The notes below the pieces were generated by a model that saw only the letters and a program-made list of their open reading frames with translations, ran no database searches and was not told the origin of the DNA. Shown piece by piece: positions 7,823 through 15,027 of a stretch of DNA of 36,562 nt. Both the position numbers and the translations under genes were made by a program. Source of the stretch: Acidobacteriota bacterium (GTDB taxonomy: Bacteria; Acidobacteriota; Vicinamibacteria; Vicinamibacterales; Fen-181). Within the stretch, counting starts at the first letter, position 1. Each line of letters starts with the position of its first letter. The stretch is from the NCBI GenBank assembly GCA_003170135.1, contig PMZR01000099.1:7997-44558 (forward strand), in the 5' to 3' direction.

Positions 7823-8098
7823 GGTGCGATCTCCTTGTCTACGAGTCGGGGAGGTCCGGCTGAAGCCGGATCCCGCGAATATGGTCGAGCCGCGGACTCG
7901 TGGCGGGGTTGTATCATGATTCCCGACGCCTCCGGCCCGATTTGTCCCCTTCCCCGGCCGGTGCTACCCTGGGGCGCCTTTTTGCCCCCCATTACGGCCC
8001 CCGTGCGCTCCCGCCGATACGTATCACGGCGGGTTCACGCGTCGGCGCCCGATTTGACGCGACGCGCGCCCGAATCTTTGAACAAGGACTCATCTCCA
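7823..8098. other. Divergent intergenic region, M14 peptidase / GS-like gene
   Basis: This 276-bp stretch lies between divergently transcribed genes and should hold both promoters. It contains a perfect hairpin TCCGGC-TGAA-GCCGGA (7855-7870) and a weaker GGGGC/GCCCC pair around a T5 run near 7972-7988. No confident -35/-10 pair was identified. An in-frame extension of the GS-like gene upstream into this region (from 7835) lacks family similarity and was not accepted. Confidence 0.4.
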
Positions 8099-9541
8099 AT
8101 GACGCGCGTATATGACGGCCAAACGACCCTCGGCCTCCCGCCTGACGCTCGACCGCTCGTCCTGCCGGCCTGCACCCTGGTTCGCCTCATCGGCAAACCG
8201 GCCGTCGAGTGGACGCTCGACGACCTGATGGATCTGGTCCCGGCGCTCGGCGTCCGGCTGGTCAGCCTGATGCACATCGGCGGCGACGGCTGGCCGAAAA
8301 CACTCGACTTCGTGCCCCGCGACCTGGCGCACCTACGCGACGTGCTCGTCGCCGGCGAGCGCGCCGACGGCTCGAGCCTGTTCGGCGATCTCGGTGTGAG
8401 CGTCGGCTCCTCGGACATCGTCGTGCGCCCGCGCATCTCCACGGCCTTCATCGACCCGTTTGCCGACGAGCCGACGCTGGTGCTGCTCGCCGCACATTAC
8501 GGGCGTGACGGCGCGCGGTTGCCGCAGTCGCCGACGACGCTCGTGCAGCTGGCCTACGAACGGCTGAAGCGGGAAACGGGCGTCGAACTGCACGCCCTCG
8601 GCGAGGTGGAGTTCTTCCTCGGCAAGCGCCCGGACGAAACCGACGTGTACGGGGCGGGCGACAAGGGCTACCACGCCAGCTCGCCGTTCGTCTTCGGCGA
8701 ACGCATGCGGCGCGAGGCCTCGCGGATGCTGGCGGGGATCGGCGTGCCGGTGAAGTACGCCCACAGCGAGGTTGGCCACATCCAGCCGGACGAGGTGGAC
8801 GCGCGGGTGTGGGAGCAGCACGAGATCGAACTGGGCCTGCAGCCGCTGCCGGCGGCTGCCGACAGCGTGATCCTGACCCAGTGGGTGCTGCGCAATCTCG
8901 CCCGCCGGCACGGCATGCGCTGCACCTTCGAGCCGATCCTGCGCAAGGGCCACGCCGGAAGCGGAATGCACTTCCACTTCTCGCCAGTCGTCGATGGCGT
9001 CCACGTGCGCCATACGACCAGCGACGGCACGCTGACAGACGAGGCGAAGTGGCTCATCGCCGGGTTGGTGCGACTGGCCGGCGCCTCGATGGCGTTCGGC
9101 AACCGCAGCCTGAACTCGTTCCTGCGTTTGAGCCAGGCGAAGGAAGCGCCGAACAACGTCACCTGGGGACAGTTCAACCGGAAGGCGTTGATCCGTCTGC
9201 CCATCGTCGCGACCGACGAGCGCGGCCGCCCGGCCATGGCCGACACGATCGAGTTCAGGCTGCCGGACGGATCTGCCCATCCTCATCTATTACTGGCGGT
9301 CGTCGCGCAGGCGATGCTCGCCGGGCGCCGCGCAGAGGACATCGACAGCCTGATCGACAAGACGCGGGCGACGCCGGGAGGCGCGGGCACCTGCCCTCCG
9401 AACGGCTTCACGGTACCGAAGAGCTTCCAGGACATCGGCACGGCGCTGGCCGCGGAACGCGCGGCGCTGGAAGCTGGCGACGTCTTTCCCGCCGCGATGA
9501 TCGATCGGACAATCGAAGCGCTGGCCGCGCGCAAGGACTAG
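8099..9541 (+). CDS. Glutamine synthetase family protein
   Basis: A 480-residue member of the GS superfamily, whose enzymes ligate ammonia or an amine to the gamma-carboxyl of glutamate using ATP. ATG 8099 is preceded by AAGGA about 10 bases away, and homology-like sequence begins here. Recognisable elements are EVEFF (metal Glu 169 and 171), EVGHIQPDE (Glu 224), AGSGMHFHF (286-294, metal His and glutamate loop), NRSLNSFLRL (335-344) and EFRLPD (385-390). Spacing and wording of the motifs diverge from housekeeping GlnA, and no adenylylation-site Tyr motif is visible. A gamma-glutamyl-amine ligase or another GS-like function is therefore possible. No PII or ammonium-transport gene lies beside it. 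Heptamer arrays follow its stop codon. Confidence 0.8.
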   Translation: MTRVYDGQTTLGLPPDARPLVLPACTLVRLIGKPAVEWTLDDLMDLVPALGVRLVSLMHIGGDGWPKTLDFVPRDLAHLRDVLVAGERADGSSLFGDLGVSVGSSDIVVRPRISTAFIDPFADEPTLVLLAAHYGRDGARLPQSPTTLVQLAYERLKRETGVELHALGEVEFFLGKRPDETDVYGAGDKGYHASSPFVFGERMRREASRMLAGIGVPVKYAHSEVGHIQPDEVDARVWEQHEIELGLQPLPAAADSVILTQWVLRNLARRHGMRCTFEPILRKGHAGSGMHFHFSPVVDGVHVRHTTSDGTLTDEAKWLIAGLVRLAGASMAFGNRSLNSFLRLSQAKEAPNNVTWGQFNRKALIRLPIVATDERGRPAMADTIEFRLPDGSAHPHLLLAVVAQAMLAGRRAEDIDSLIDKTRATPGGAGTCPPNGFTVPKSFQDIGTALAAERAALEAGDVFPAAMIDRTIEALAARKD

Positions 9542-9553
9542 GCGACAATCGTC

Positions 9554-9602
9554 GTCCGGAGTCCGGGGTCACTCTTCGGACTTCGGACTTCGGACTTCGG
9601 AC
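9554..9602. repeat. GTCCGRN heptamer array with in-phase strand switch
   Basis: Exactly seven 7-base units: GTCCGGA, GTCCGGG and the junction unit GTCACTC, then four TTCGGAC. The reverse-orientation units continue in the same 7-base register as the direct ones. The array sits 12 bases after the stop of the GS-like gene. Confidence 0.9.
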
Positions 9603-9717
9603 AATATTATCCGCTTGGAGCGAACCTCCGCGCCCCCGATCCCGTCCAACGGTACGCTGGTTTTCACCACGCAGGCCGATCTTCAATCCCGGCGTCGGAA
9701 GCCCGAGCTCCGACACC

Positions 9718-9760
9718 AGACGTCGGACATCGGACGCTGGACTCCGGACCCCGGACTCTG
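9718..9760. repeat. GGACNNN heptamer array in the ADOP permease leader
   Basis: Units GGACATC, GGACGCT, GGACTCC, GGACCCC and GGACTCT run without gap from 9725 to 9759, preceded by degenerate copies. The array ends 9 bases before the ATG of the permease gene, where a Shine-Dalgarno sequence would be expected. None is seen. The rest of 9603-9717 contains an AT-rich patch (ACAATATTAT at 9601-9610) that might be a promoter element. Confidence 0.8.
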
Positions 9761-9768
9761 TGGACACC

Positions 9769-12270
9769 ATGATCAACCTGAAGTTTGCGTTCCGCATGCT
9801 CTTCAAGACGCCGTTTGTGACCGTGGTCGCCATCGTGTCGCTGGCGCTCGGCATCGGCGCCAACGCCGCGATCTTCTCGCTGTTCGACCAGATGCTGCTG
9901 CGCCCGCTGCCCGTGCAGGAGCCGGATCGGATCGTCAACCTGTCGGCCCCGGAGCCGAAGCCGGGGTCGCAGTCGTGCAACCAGGCCGGCGATTGCGACG
10001 CCGTCTTCAGTTACCCGATGTTCCGCGACCTCGAACGCGTCCAGAAAGTGTTCACCGGCATCGGCGCGCACCGGGCGTTCGGCGCAAACCTCGCGTACAA
10101 ACGCCAGACGATGAGCGGCGAGGGGATGCTCGTCTCGGGCGGCTACTTCCGGGTGCTCGGCGTGCAACCCGCGGTCGGCCGGCTGCTCGACAGCCGCGAC
10201 GATCGGGCGACCGGCGACGGGCACGTCGTGGTGCTGAGCTACGAGTACTGGCAGACCCGCTTCGGTGCGAATCCGGCGGTGCTCGGCGACACGCTGATCG
10301 TCAACGGCCAGGGCATGACGATCGTCGGCGTCGCGCCGCGCGGCTTCGAGGGCACGACGCTCGGATCGCGGCCGCATGTGTTCGTCCCGATCACGATGCG
10401 CGATGCGATGCAGCCGGGCTGGCAGGGCTTCGACAACCGGCGCAGCTACTGGATCTACCTGTTTGCACGGCTCAGGCCGGGTGTCTCGATGGACCAGGCC
10501 CATGCCGCACTCAACCTGCAGTACCACGCCATCGTCAATGACGTCGAAGCGCCGCTCCAGAAGGGCATGAGCGACCTGACGATGAAGCGTTTCCGCGCCA
10601 GGCAGGTGGAACTGGAAGATGGCGCGCGCGGTCAGAGCAGCCTCCGCAGCGGCACGACCAGGGTCTCGCTGGTGCTGCTGATGGGCGTCACGTGCCTCGT
10701 GCTCCTCATCGCCTGCGCGAACATCGCCAACCTGCTGCTGGCGCGCGGCGCCGCCCGCGCCGCCGAGATGTCGATCCGCTTGTCGATCGGCGCGGGGCGA
10801 TGGCAGCTGGTGGCGCAACTGCTCGCCGAATCGTGCCTGCTCGCCGTGATGGGCGGCATCGCCGGCCTCGTGGTCGCGCGTTGGACATTGCATCTGGTTG
10901 CGTCGCTCCTGCCGCTCGAGGCCACCAAGGTCGCGCGCTTCGAGCTGGACCCGACGGCGATGCTCTTCGCGGGCGCGCTGACAATCGGGACCGGCCTGCT
11001 CTTCGGCCTCTTCCCGGCGCTCCACGCCACGCGCACCGATCTGGCGTCGGCGCTCAAGGGCCAGGCCGGCCAGCCGGGCGGCGCGCGCGCGGCCGCCCGC
11101 TTCCGCACATCGCTTGCCACCGTGCAGATCGCGCTGTCGATGGCGCTGCTCATCGCCGCGGGTCTCTTCACGCGCAGCCTCTTCAACGTGAGCCGCGTCG
11201 ATCTCGGCCTGAAGGTGGACAACGTCGTCACCTTCACCATCTCGCCGGCGCTGAACGGCTACAAGACCGAGCAGTCGCGCGCGTTGTTCGAACGCCTCGA
11301 GGACGATCTGGCCGCGATGCCGGGCGTGACCGGCGTGAGCGACGCGCTGGTCGCGCTGCTCGCGGGCAACAACTGGGGCAACGACGTGGCGGTCGAGGGG
11401 TTCAAGGCCGGACCTGACACCGACGCCAACGCGCGCTTCAACGAAGTCGCCCCCGGCTACCTTCGCACGCTCGGGATCCAGTTGCTGTCCGGCCGCGAGT
11501 TCACGCGCGCGGACGCGCAGGGCGCGCCGAAGGTCGCCATCGTCAACGAGGCGTTCGCGAAGAAGTTCAACCTGGGACCGAACGCCGTCGGCAAGCGAAT
11601 CGGCCAGGGTGGCACCGGCAGCAAGTTGGACACCGAGATCGTCGGCCTCACGCAGAACGCCAAGTACAGCGAGGTGAAGGACACGGTGCCGCCGCTCTTC
11701 TTCATCCCGACCCGCCAGGGCCAGGGCCTTGGTTACCTGACCTTCTACGTTCGCACGGCCCTCCCGCCCGAGCAGATGCTGCAGGCGATCCCGAAGGTCG
11801 TCGCGCGGCTCGAACCGGACCTCCCGGTGGAGGATCTGCGCACCATGCCGCAGCAGATCCGGGAGAACGTGTTCCTCGACCGGCTCATCACCGTGCTGTC
11901 GGCCGCCTTCGCCGGCCTGGCGACGCTGCTCGCCGCCATCGGCCTCTACGGCGTGCTGGCCTACACGGTGGCCCAGCGAACCAGGGAGATCGGCCTGAGG
12001 ATGGCGCTCGGCGCCGCACCCGCACGCGTGCGCCGCATGGTGCTCGGCCACGTGGGGCTCATGACGGTGGTCGGCGGAATCATCGGTCTGGCGGGCGGAA
12101 TCGCTCTGGGATGGGCGGCAGGCTCGATCCTCTACGAGCTGAAGGGGTGGGACCCGACGGTGCTTGCCGCCTCGGTCGTCGCGCTCAGCGTCGTCGCGCT
12201 CGGCGCCGGCTTCTTCCCGGCGCTGCGCGCGTCGCGGATCGATCCCATGACGGCGCTTCGCTATCAGTAG
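9769..12270 (+). CDS. ADOP-type (MacB/FtsX) ABC transporter permease
   Basis: An 833-residue inner-membrane permease with the duplicated architecture of the acidobacterial duplicated orphan permease family. The N-terminal helix (FVTVVAIVSLALGIGANAA) is followed by a MacB_PCD periplasmic domain and FtsX helices beginning VTCLVLLIACANIANLLL. A second MacB_PCD domain and FtsX block end in LRASRIDPMTALRYQ. Related permeases work with a MacB-type ATPase to move peptides, lipoproteins or drugs. No ATPase gene is adjacent, which is typical of 'orphan' members. ATG 9769 begins the conserved N-terminus, although a repeat array replaces a normal ribosome-binding site. The heptamer array at 12276 starts 5 bases after the stop. 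Two C-terminal relics of similar genes lie elsewhere in the window. Confidence 0.9.
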   Translation: MINLKFAFRMLFKTPFVTVVAIVSLALGIGANAAIFSLFDQMLLRPLPVQEPDRIVNLSAPEPKPGSQSCNQAGDCDAVFSYPMFRDLERVQKVFTGIGAHRAFGANLAYKRQTMSGEGMLVSGGYFRVLGVQPAVGRLLDSRDDRATGDGHVVVLSYEYWQTRFGANPAVLGDTLIVNGQGMTIVGVAPRGFEGTTLGSRPHVFVPITMRDAMQPGWQGFDNRRSYWIYLFARLRPGVSMDQAHAALNLQYHAIVNDVEAPLQKGMSDLTMKRFRARQVELEDGARGQSSLRSGTTRVSLVLLMGVTCLVLLIACANIANLLLARGAARAAEMSIRLSIGAGRWQLVAQLLAESCLLAVMGGIAGLVVARWTLHLVASLLPLEATKVARFELDPTAMLFAGALTIGTGLLFGLFPALHATRTDLASALKGQAGQPGGARAAARFRTSLATVQIALSMALLIAAGLFTRSLFNVSRVDLGLKVDNVVTFTISPALNGYKTEQSRALFERLEDDLAAMPGVTGVSDALVALLAGNNWGNDVAVEGFKAGPDTDANARFNEVAPGYLRTLGIQLLSGREFTRADAQGAPKVAIVNEAFAKKFNLGPNAVGKRIGQGGTGSKLDTEIVGLTQNAKYSEVKDTVPPLFFIPTRQGQGLGYLTFYVRTALPPEQMLQAIPKVVARLEPDLPVEDLRTMPQQIRENVFLDRLITVLSAAFAGLATLLAAIGLYGVLAYTVAQRTREIGLRMALGAAPARVRRMVLGHVGLMTVVGGIIGLAGGIALGWAAGSILYELKGWDPTVLAASVVALSVVALGAGFFPALRASRIDPMTALRYQ

Positions 12271-12275
12271 GCGTC

Positions 12276-12303
12276 GTCCGAAGTCCGAAGTCCGAAGTCC
12301 GAC
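12276..12303. repeat. GTCCGAA heptamer array after permease gene
   Basis: Four perfect or near-perfect units (GTCCGAA three times, GTCCGAC) begin 5 bases after the permease stop codon. The following stretch to 12345 contains GTCCGGCTTCACGTGGTCACGTG, with two direct CACGTG hexamers (12319-12332), and no gene. Confidence 0.85.
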
Positions 12304-12345
12304 GCCCTGTGGGTCCGGCTTCACGTGGTCACGTGGGATTCGGCT

Positions 12346-12783
12346 TCAGACGCAGGTCCGGCCGAGGCCCCGCCGCGCAGCCACCACGATTCGCAGCGCA
12401 CGCCCGTCCGGGATCACCCAGCGCACGATGCGATCGACGAAGGCGACGAGCAGGATGCCGAAGAGACCCTGGAAGAGCAGCGTCAGCATCGACCCGATCT
12501 GTGTCGCGCGAAACGCCGACGCCTCCGCATCAGTCGGGGGTGCGAGCGTGGCAAACAATGTCGCCGCGGGCAGCGCCGCCAGCGCCCCGACGATGAGCAT
12601 CGCGCCCCAGACCTTCAACGCGACCGCGGCCAGCGAGCGCGCGGTCAGGCCATCGTCGCAGGCGTCGGGTGGTGGCTTCGGGAGAGGCCGCGCGCTCGAT
12701 CGGAGCACGCGCACCGTCGCAGCGAGGACTGCCGCCAACGACAGATCTCGTCGGCCGGTTACGGGGTTGTCGGGTGTTTCCAC
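12346..12783 (-). CDS. Small membrane protein, shortened member of a three-gene paralog set
   Basis: A 145-residue hydrophobic protein of unknown function. Its core (ARSLAAVALKVWGAMLIVGAL) aligns with the N-termini of the next two genes on the same strand, as does VDRIVRWVIPDGRAL with their DPIARHAMPG and DRIATQIVPD segments. It ends about 15 residues after that point and so lacks the C-terminal third of its paralogs. It also has about 45 extra N-terminal residues without homology, so the true start is uncertain. GTG 12783 is the first option, without a Shine-Dalgarno sequence. It could be a decaying copy. At least two transmembrane helices are predicted by eye. Confidence 0.5.
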   Translation of the reverse strand: METPDNPVTGRRDLSLAAVLAATVRVLRSSARPLPKPPPDACDDGLTARSLAAVALKVWGAMLIVGALAALPAATLFATLAPPTDAEASAFRATQIGSMLTLLFQGLFGILLVAFVDRIVRWVIPDGRALRIVVAARRGLGRTCV

Positions 12784-12858
12784 GGCAAGATCCCAAACGA
12801 TGCGGGCTTACGCGGCGCCGCGGTCCCTGCCTCGAGGTGGGTGGCAAAGGGCTTGCCA

Positions 12859-12893
12859 GTCTGAAGTCTGAAGTCCGGAGTCCGGAGTCCGGC
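12859..12893. repeat. GTCYGRN heptamer array between paralogous genes
   Basis: Five units (GTCTGAA twice, GTCCGGA twice, GTCCGGC) without gaps. The array lies between the stop of the second membrane-protein paralog (12903) and the start of the first (12783), in a 119-bp gap that otherwise holds no recognisable feature. Confidence 0.85.
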
Positions 12894-12902
12894 GCCAGAT
12901 CA

Positions 12903-13421
12903 TCAGTCGCCGCCTCGCGCGCGGCGTGCGGCCGCGAGTGCGCGGCCGAGGCGATCGCGCCAGAGGATCGCGGCGCCTGTGGCAATCATCGGAATCGATC
13001 GGGCGATTCCTTCCCGCTGGCCCTCGCGCAGTCGCTCCATCACCGTGGCCGCGGGAAGCCCGTGCGGCCTCGCGGCCAGCCCGTAGCCGGCGACGGCACT
13101 GGTCTGAAGCCCATCGACGAGAAGAAAGATCGCGACCAATGTGAGCGCCAGGATACCAAGTTGCGTGGCGCTGACACCGGCATCGGTGGAGCTGACGCCG
13201 GGCATCGCGTGTCTGGCAATGGGATCGGCGAGGACCATCAAGGCCATCCCTGCCAGCAGGTGAACGACGACTCCGGCCGGCCTCCCCGGGATGTCGTTGA
13301 TCTGTCCCCGCGCCGCGAGCGTGGCGATAAACAGGTTCATCGGCACCGTGGCCAGAGTCCAACCAAGAAGGAGGACTCCCCAGATCCGCAGCACGATCAC
13401 CGCCAGCGTTCGTACAGGCAT
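12903..13421 (-). CDS. Membrane protein, paralog 2 of a tandem set
   Basis: A 172-residue integral membrane protein of unknown function. It starts MPVRTLAVIVLRIWGVLLL and has further hydrophobic segments near residues 47-66 and 87-107, then a basic C-terminal tail (RDRLGRALAAARRARGG). The RTLA..RIWG N-terminus and the DPIARHAMPG segment are shared with both neighbours. The start has no strong ribosome-binding site. It begins 15 bases after the stop of paralog 3, so the genes are probably co-transcribed, perhaps together with the upstream amidase gene. No catalytic or transport motif is recognised. Confidence 0.6.
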   Translation of the reverse strand: MPVRTLAVIVLRIWGVLLLGWTLATVPMNLFIATLAARGQINDIPGRPAGVVVHLLAGMALMVLADPIARHAMPGVSSTDAGVSATQLGILALTLVAIFLLVDGLQTSAVAGYGLAARPHGLPAATVMERLREGQREGIARSIPMIATGAAILWRDRLGRALAAARRARGGD

Positions 13422-13436
13422 TTCTTGAATGGCGGG

Positions 13437-13976
13437 CTATGTGTCCTGTTCGTCCGCTCTGCCGCGAAGCCGCCACCAGGCGGTCGCCAGGCCGTCTCTG
13501 CCCGCGATCAACGCGGCGCCAGCCACGATCTCCACGACCACCCGCACGACCGCGACGCGCTGCTCTCCCCACACGTACGACAACAACGGCGTCCCCGCCA
13601 GCCACTCAGGCTTCGTGAGCGCTGCGCGCACCATCGACGCGACGTCCTCGAGGCCCGAGACCAGGATGAAGATGCCGGTGATGGCGAACCCGAGCCTCGT
13701 GAGATCGACCGGGTCGGCCGCGATGGCGAGGGGCGCCGTGTCGGGGACGATCTGTGTCGCGATGCGATCGGCGAGCAAGACAAGCAAGGCCCCGACAACG
13801 CACGGGCCGGCGAGGTTCAGACCCCAGGCAGCAACGTAGACCATCCCCGAACCGGGAGCACCCGGCGAGGCGGTGAGCAGCGAGATCTGCGTCACCGCCG
13901 AGATGACGGCGTGGGCGAGCAGCACGACACCCCAGACCCGAAACGCGATCGCGGCCAGCGTCCGTCCTGTGATGAC
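13437..13976 (-). CDS. Membrane protein, paralog 3 of a tandem set, start unclear
   Basis: About 179 residues of integral membrane protein, homologous to the two genes downstream (GRTLAAIAFRVWGVVLL, then DRIATQIVPD and GFAITGIFILVSGLEDV). Conserved sequence begins at VITGRTLA, where the codon is GTC. No ATG, GTG or TTG precedes it in frame between the amidase stop codon and this point. An ATG with GGGAGG directly before it exists at 13979-13977, but in another frame. Either a rare start codon is used or a small indel has broken the start, so the 5' boundary given is where homology begins. The gene lies immediately downstream of the amidase gene on the same strand. Confidence 0.5.
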   Translation of the reverse strand, partial: VITGRTLAAIAFRVWGVVLLAHAVISAVTQISLLTASPGAPGSGMVYVAAWGLNLAGPCVVGALLVLLADRIATQIVPDTAPLAIAADPVDLTRLGFAITGIFILVSGLEDVASMVRAALTKPEWLAGTPLLSYVWGEQRVAVVRVVVEIVAGAALIAGRDGLATAWWRLRGRADEQDT

Positions 13977-14017
13977 AGCATCCTCCCGCGGGCGGGAGCG
14001 CCACGCTATGCACCATC

Positions 14018-14848
14018 CTATACCGGATTCTTGGACAACCAGCCCGCGTACAACTCCGGCCGCCGGTCGCGGAAGAACAACTTCTTCGCGTGCGAGCAGG
14101 CAGTCTCGGCGAGCTCGACGTCCGCGTAGAGGATCGTGTCCTCGCCCCCCGGCGCGCGCGCGATGACGACGCCGTCGAAGTTGCAGACGAACGACTCGCC
14201 CGCGAACCTGACGTGCTCTTCCTGCCCGACCCGGTTGCAGAGCGCCACGTAATAGCCGTTCTGGAATGCCGCGACGCGCATCTCGGCCTCGTAGAGTCCC
14301 TCGGGCCACTCACCGGCCGCGCCGGCCTGCGGCACGACGACGAGATCCGCGCCCGCGACCGCCAGGCCGCGCATGTACTCCGGATAGTGACGGTCGTAAC
14401 AGATGGCCACGCCGATGCGGCCGACCTTGGTGTCATAGACGGGAACGCCCGTGTCGCCTGGCGCGTAATACCCCTGCTCGTAGAAACCGGCGTAGTCGGT
14501 GATGTGGACCATCCGGGTGCGGCCGAGCAGGCGGCCGTCGGCGTCGATGACGGGCGAGCAGTCGTAGGTCTTGTCGCCGTCGCGTTCGTACAGATTCAGC
14601 ACGATGACGACGCCGTGCTCGATCGCCGTGCGGGCGAAGGCGTTCACGATCGGGCCGGGCACGCCCTCGGCCTTTTCCACGGAAGATAGCGTTGCCGGGC
14701 ATTGCGGGTAGAACGGTTCGAAGGCAAGCTCGGCAAAACAGACGAGCCGGGCGCCCGCGGCCGCCGCCTCGTCCACGGCGCGCAGCCCGCGTTCCACGTT
14801 CGCCTGCCGGTCGTCGGTCGCTCGCTGCTGGGCCAGCGCAATGCGCAT
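14018..14848 (-). CDS. Nitrilase-superfamily carbon-nitrogen hydrolase, catalytic Lys replaced
   Basis: A 276-residue cytosolic amidase-fold protein, closest in layout to N-carbamoylputrescine/beta-ureidopropionate amidases, which hydrolyse C-N bonds through a Glu-Lys-Cys triad. E40 (FAELAF) and C150 (AICYDRHYPE) are present, as is the GFYEQGYYAPGD segment. At the lysine position, where relatives read RKxHIP, this protein reads RMVHIT, so M113 replaces the catalytic Lys. The start MRIALAQQ is the family's normal first strand. It is transcribed away from the P5C dehydrogenase gene and may head an operon with the membrane-protein trio. It may be a subfamily using a different residue, or non-hydrolytic. 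Confidence 0.85.
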   Translation of the reverse strand: MRIALAQQRATDDRQANVERGLRAVDEAAAAGARLVCFAELAFEPFYPQCPATLSSVEKAEGVPGPIVNAFARTAIEHGVVIVLNLYERDGDKTYDCSPVIDADGRLLGRTRMVHITDYAGFYEQGYYAPGDTGVPVYDTKVGRIGVAICYDRHYPEYMRGLAVAGADLVVVPQAGAAGEWPEGLYEAEMRVAAFQNGYYVALCNRVGQEEHVRFAGESFVCNFDGVVIARAPGGEDTILYADVELAETACSHAKKLFFRDRRPELYAGWLSKNPV

Positions 14849-14898
14849 AATGGGCTCCTGGTGCGAAAACCCAAGTCTATCGCGAAATCCGGCTCAGG

Positions 14899-14943
14899 CT
14901 GGGGCCCCAGATTTGCTATCATCGAAGTGCTGGGCACAGCACT
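14899..14943. promoter_or_regulatory. Palindromes between divergent amidase and P5C dehydrogenase genes
   Basis: The 179-bp gap between divergent genes contains the 12-bp perfect palindrome CTGGGGCCCCAG (14899-14910) and the inverted repeat AGTGCT-GGGCAC-AGCACT (14926-14943). TTGCTATCAT between them resembles a -10 region. Both repeats could be operators for a shared regulator or leader hairpins for the plus-strand gene. GTCGG/CCGAC pairing occurs further along, near 14968-14990. Confidence 0.4.
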
Positions 14944-15027
14944 GAAAACAGTCGATCCGGCCTCGGTCGGTGAATCCTCGACCGACAATCCGGAGTCTTA
15001 TTGAAGGGTCGGGAGAGGCCACCAATC

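Noticed and set aside
7835..8098. N-terminal extension of the GS-like gene by 88 codons from 7835
   Set aside because: The extension has no GS family similarity, runs through a hairpin and the probable promoter region, while ATG 8099 has a Shine-Dalgarno-like AAGGA upstream.
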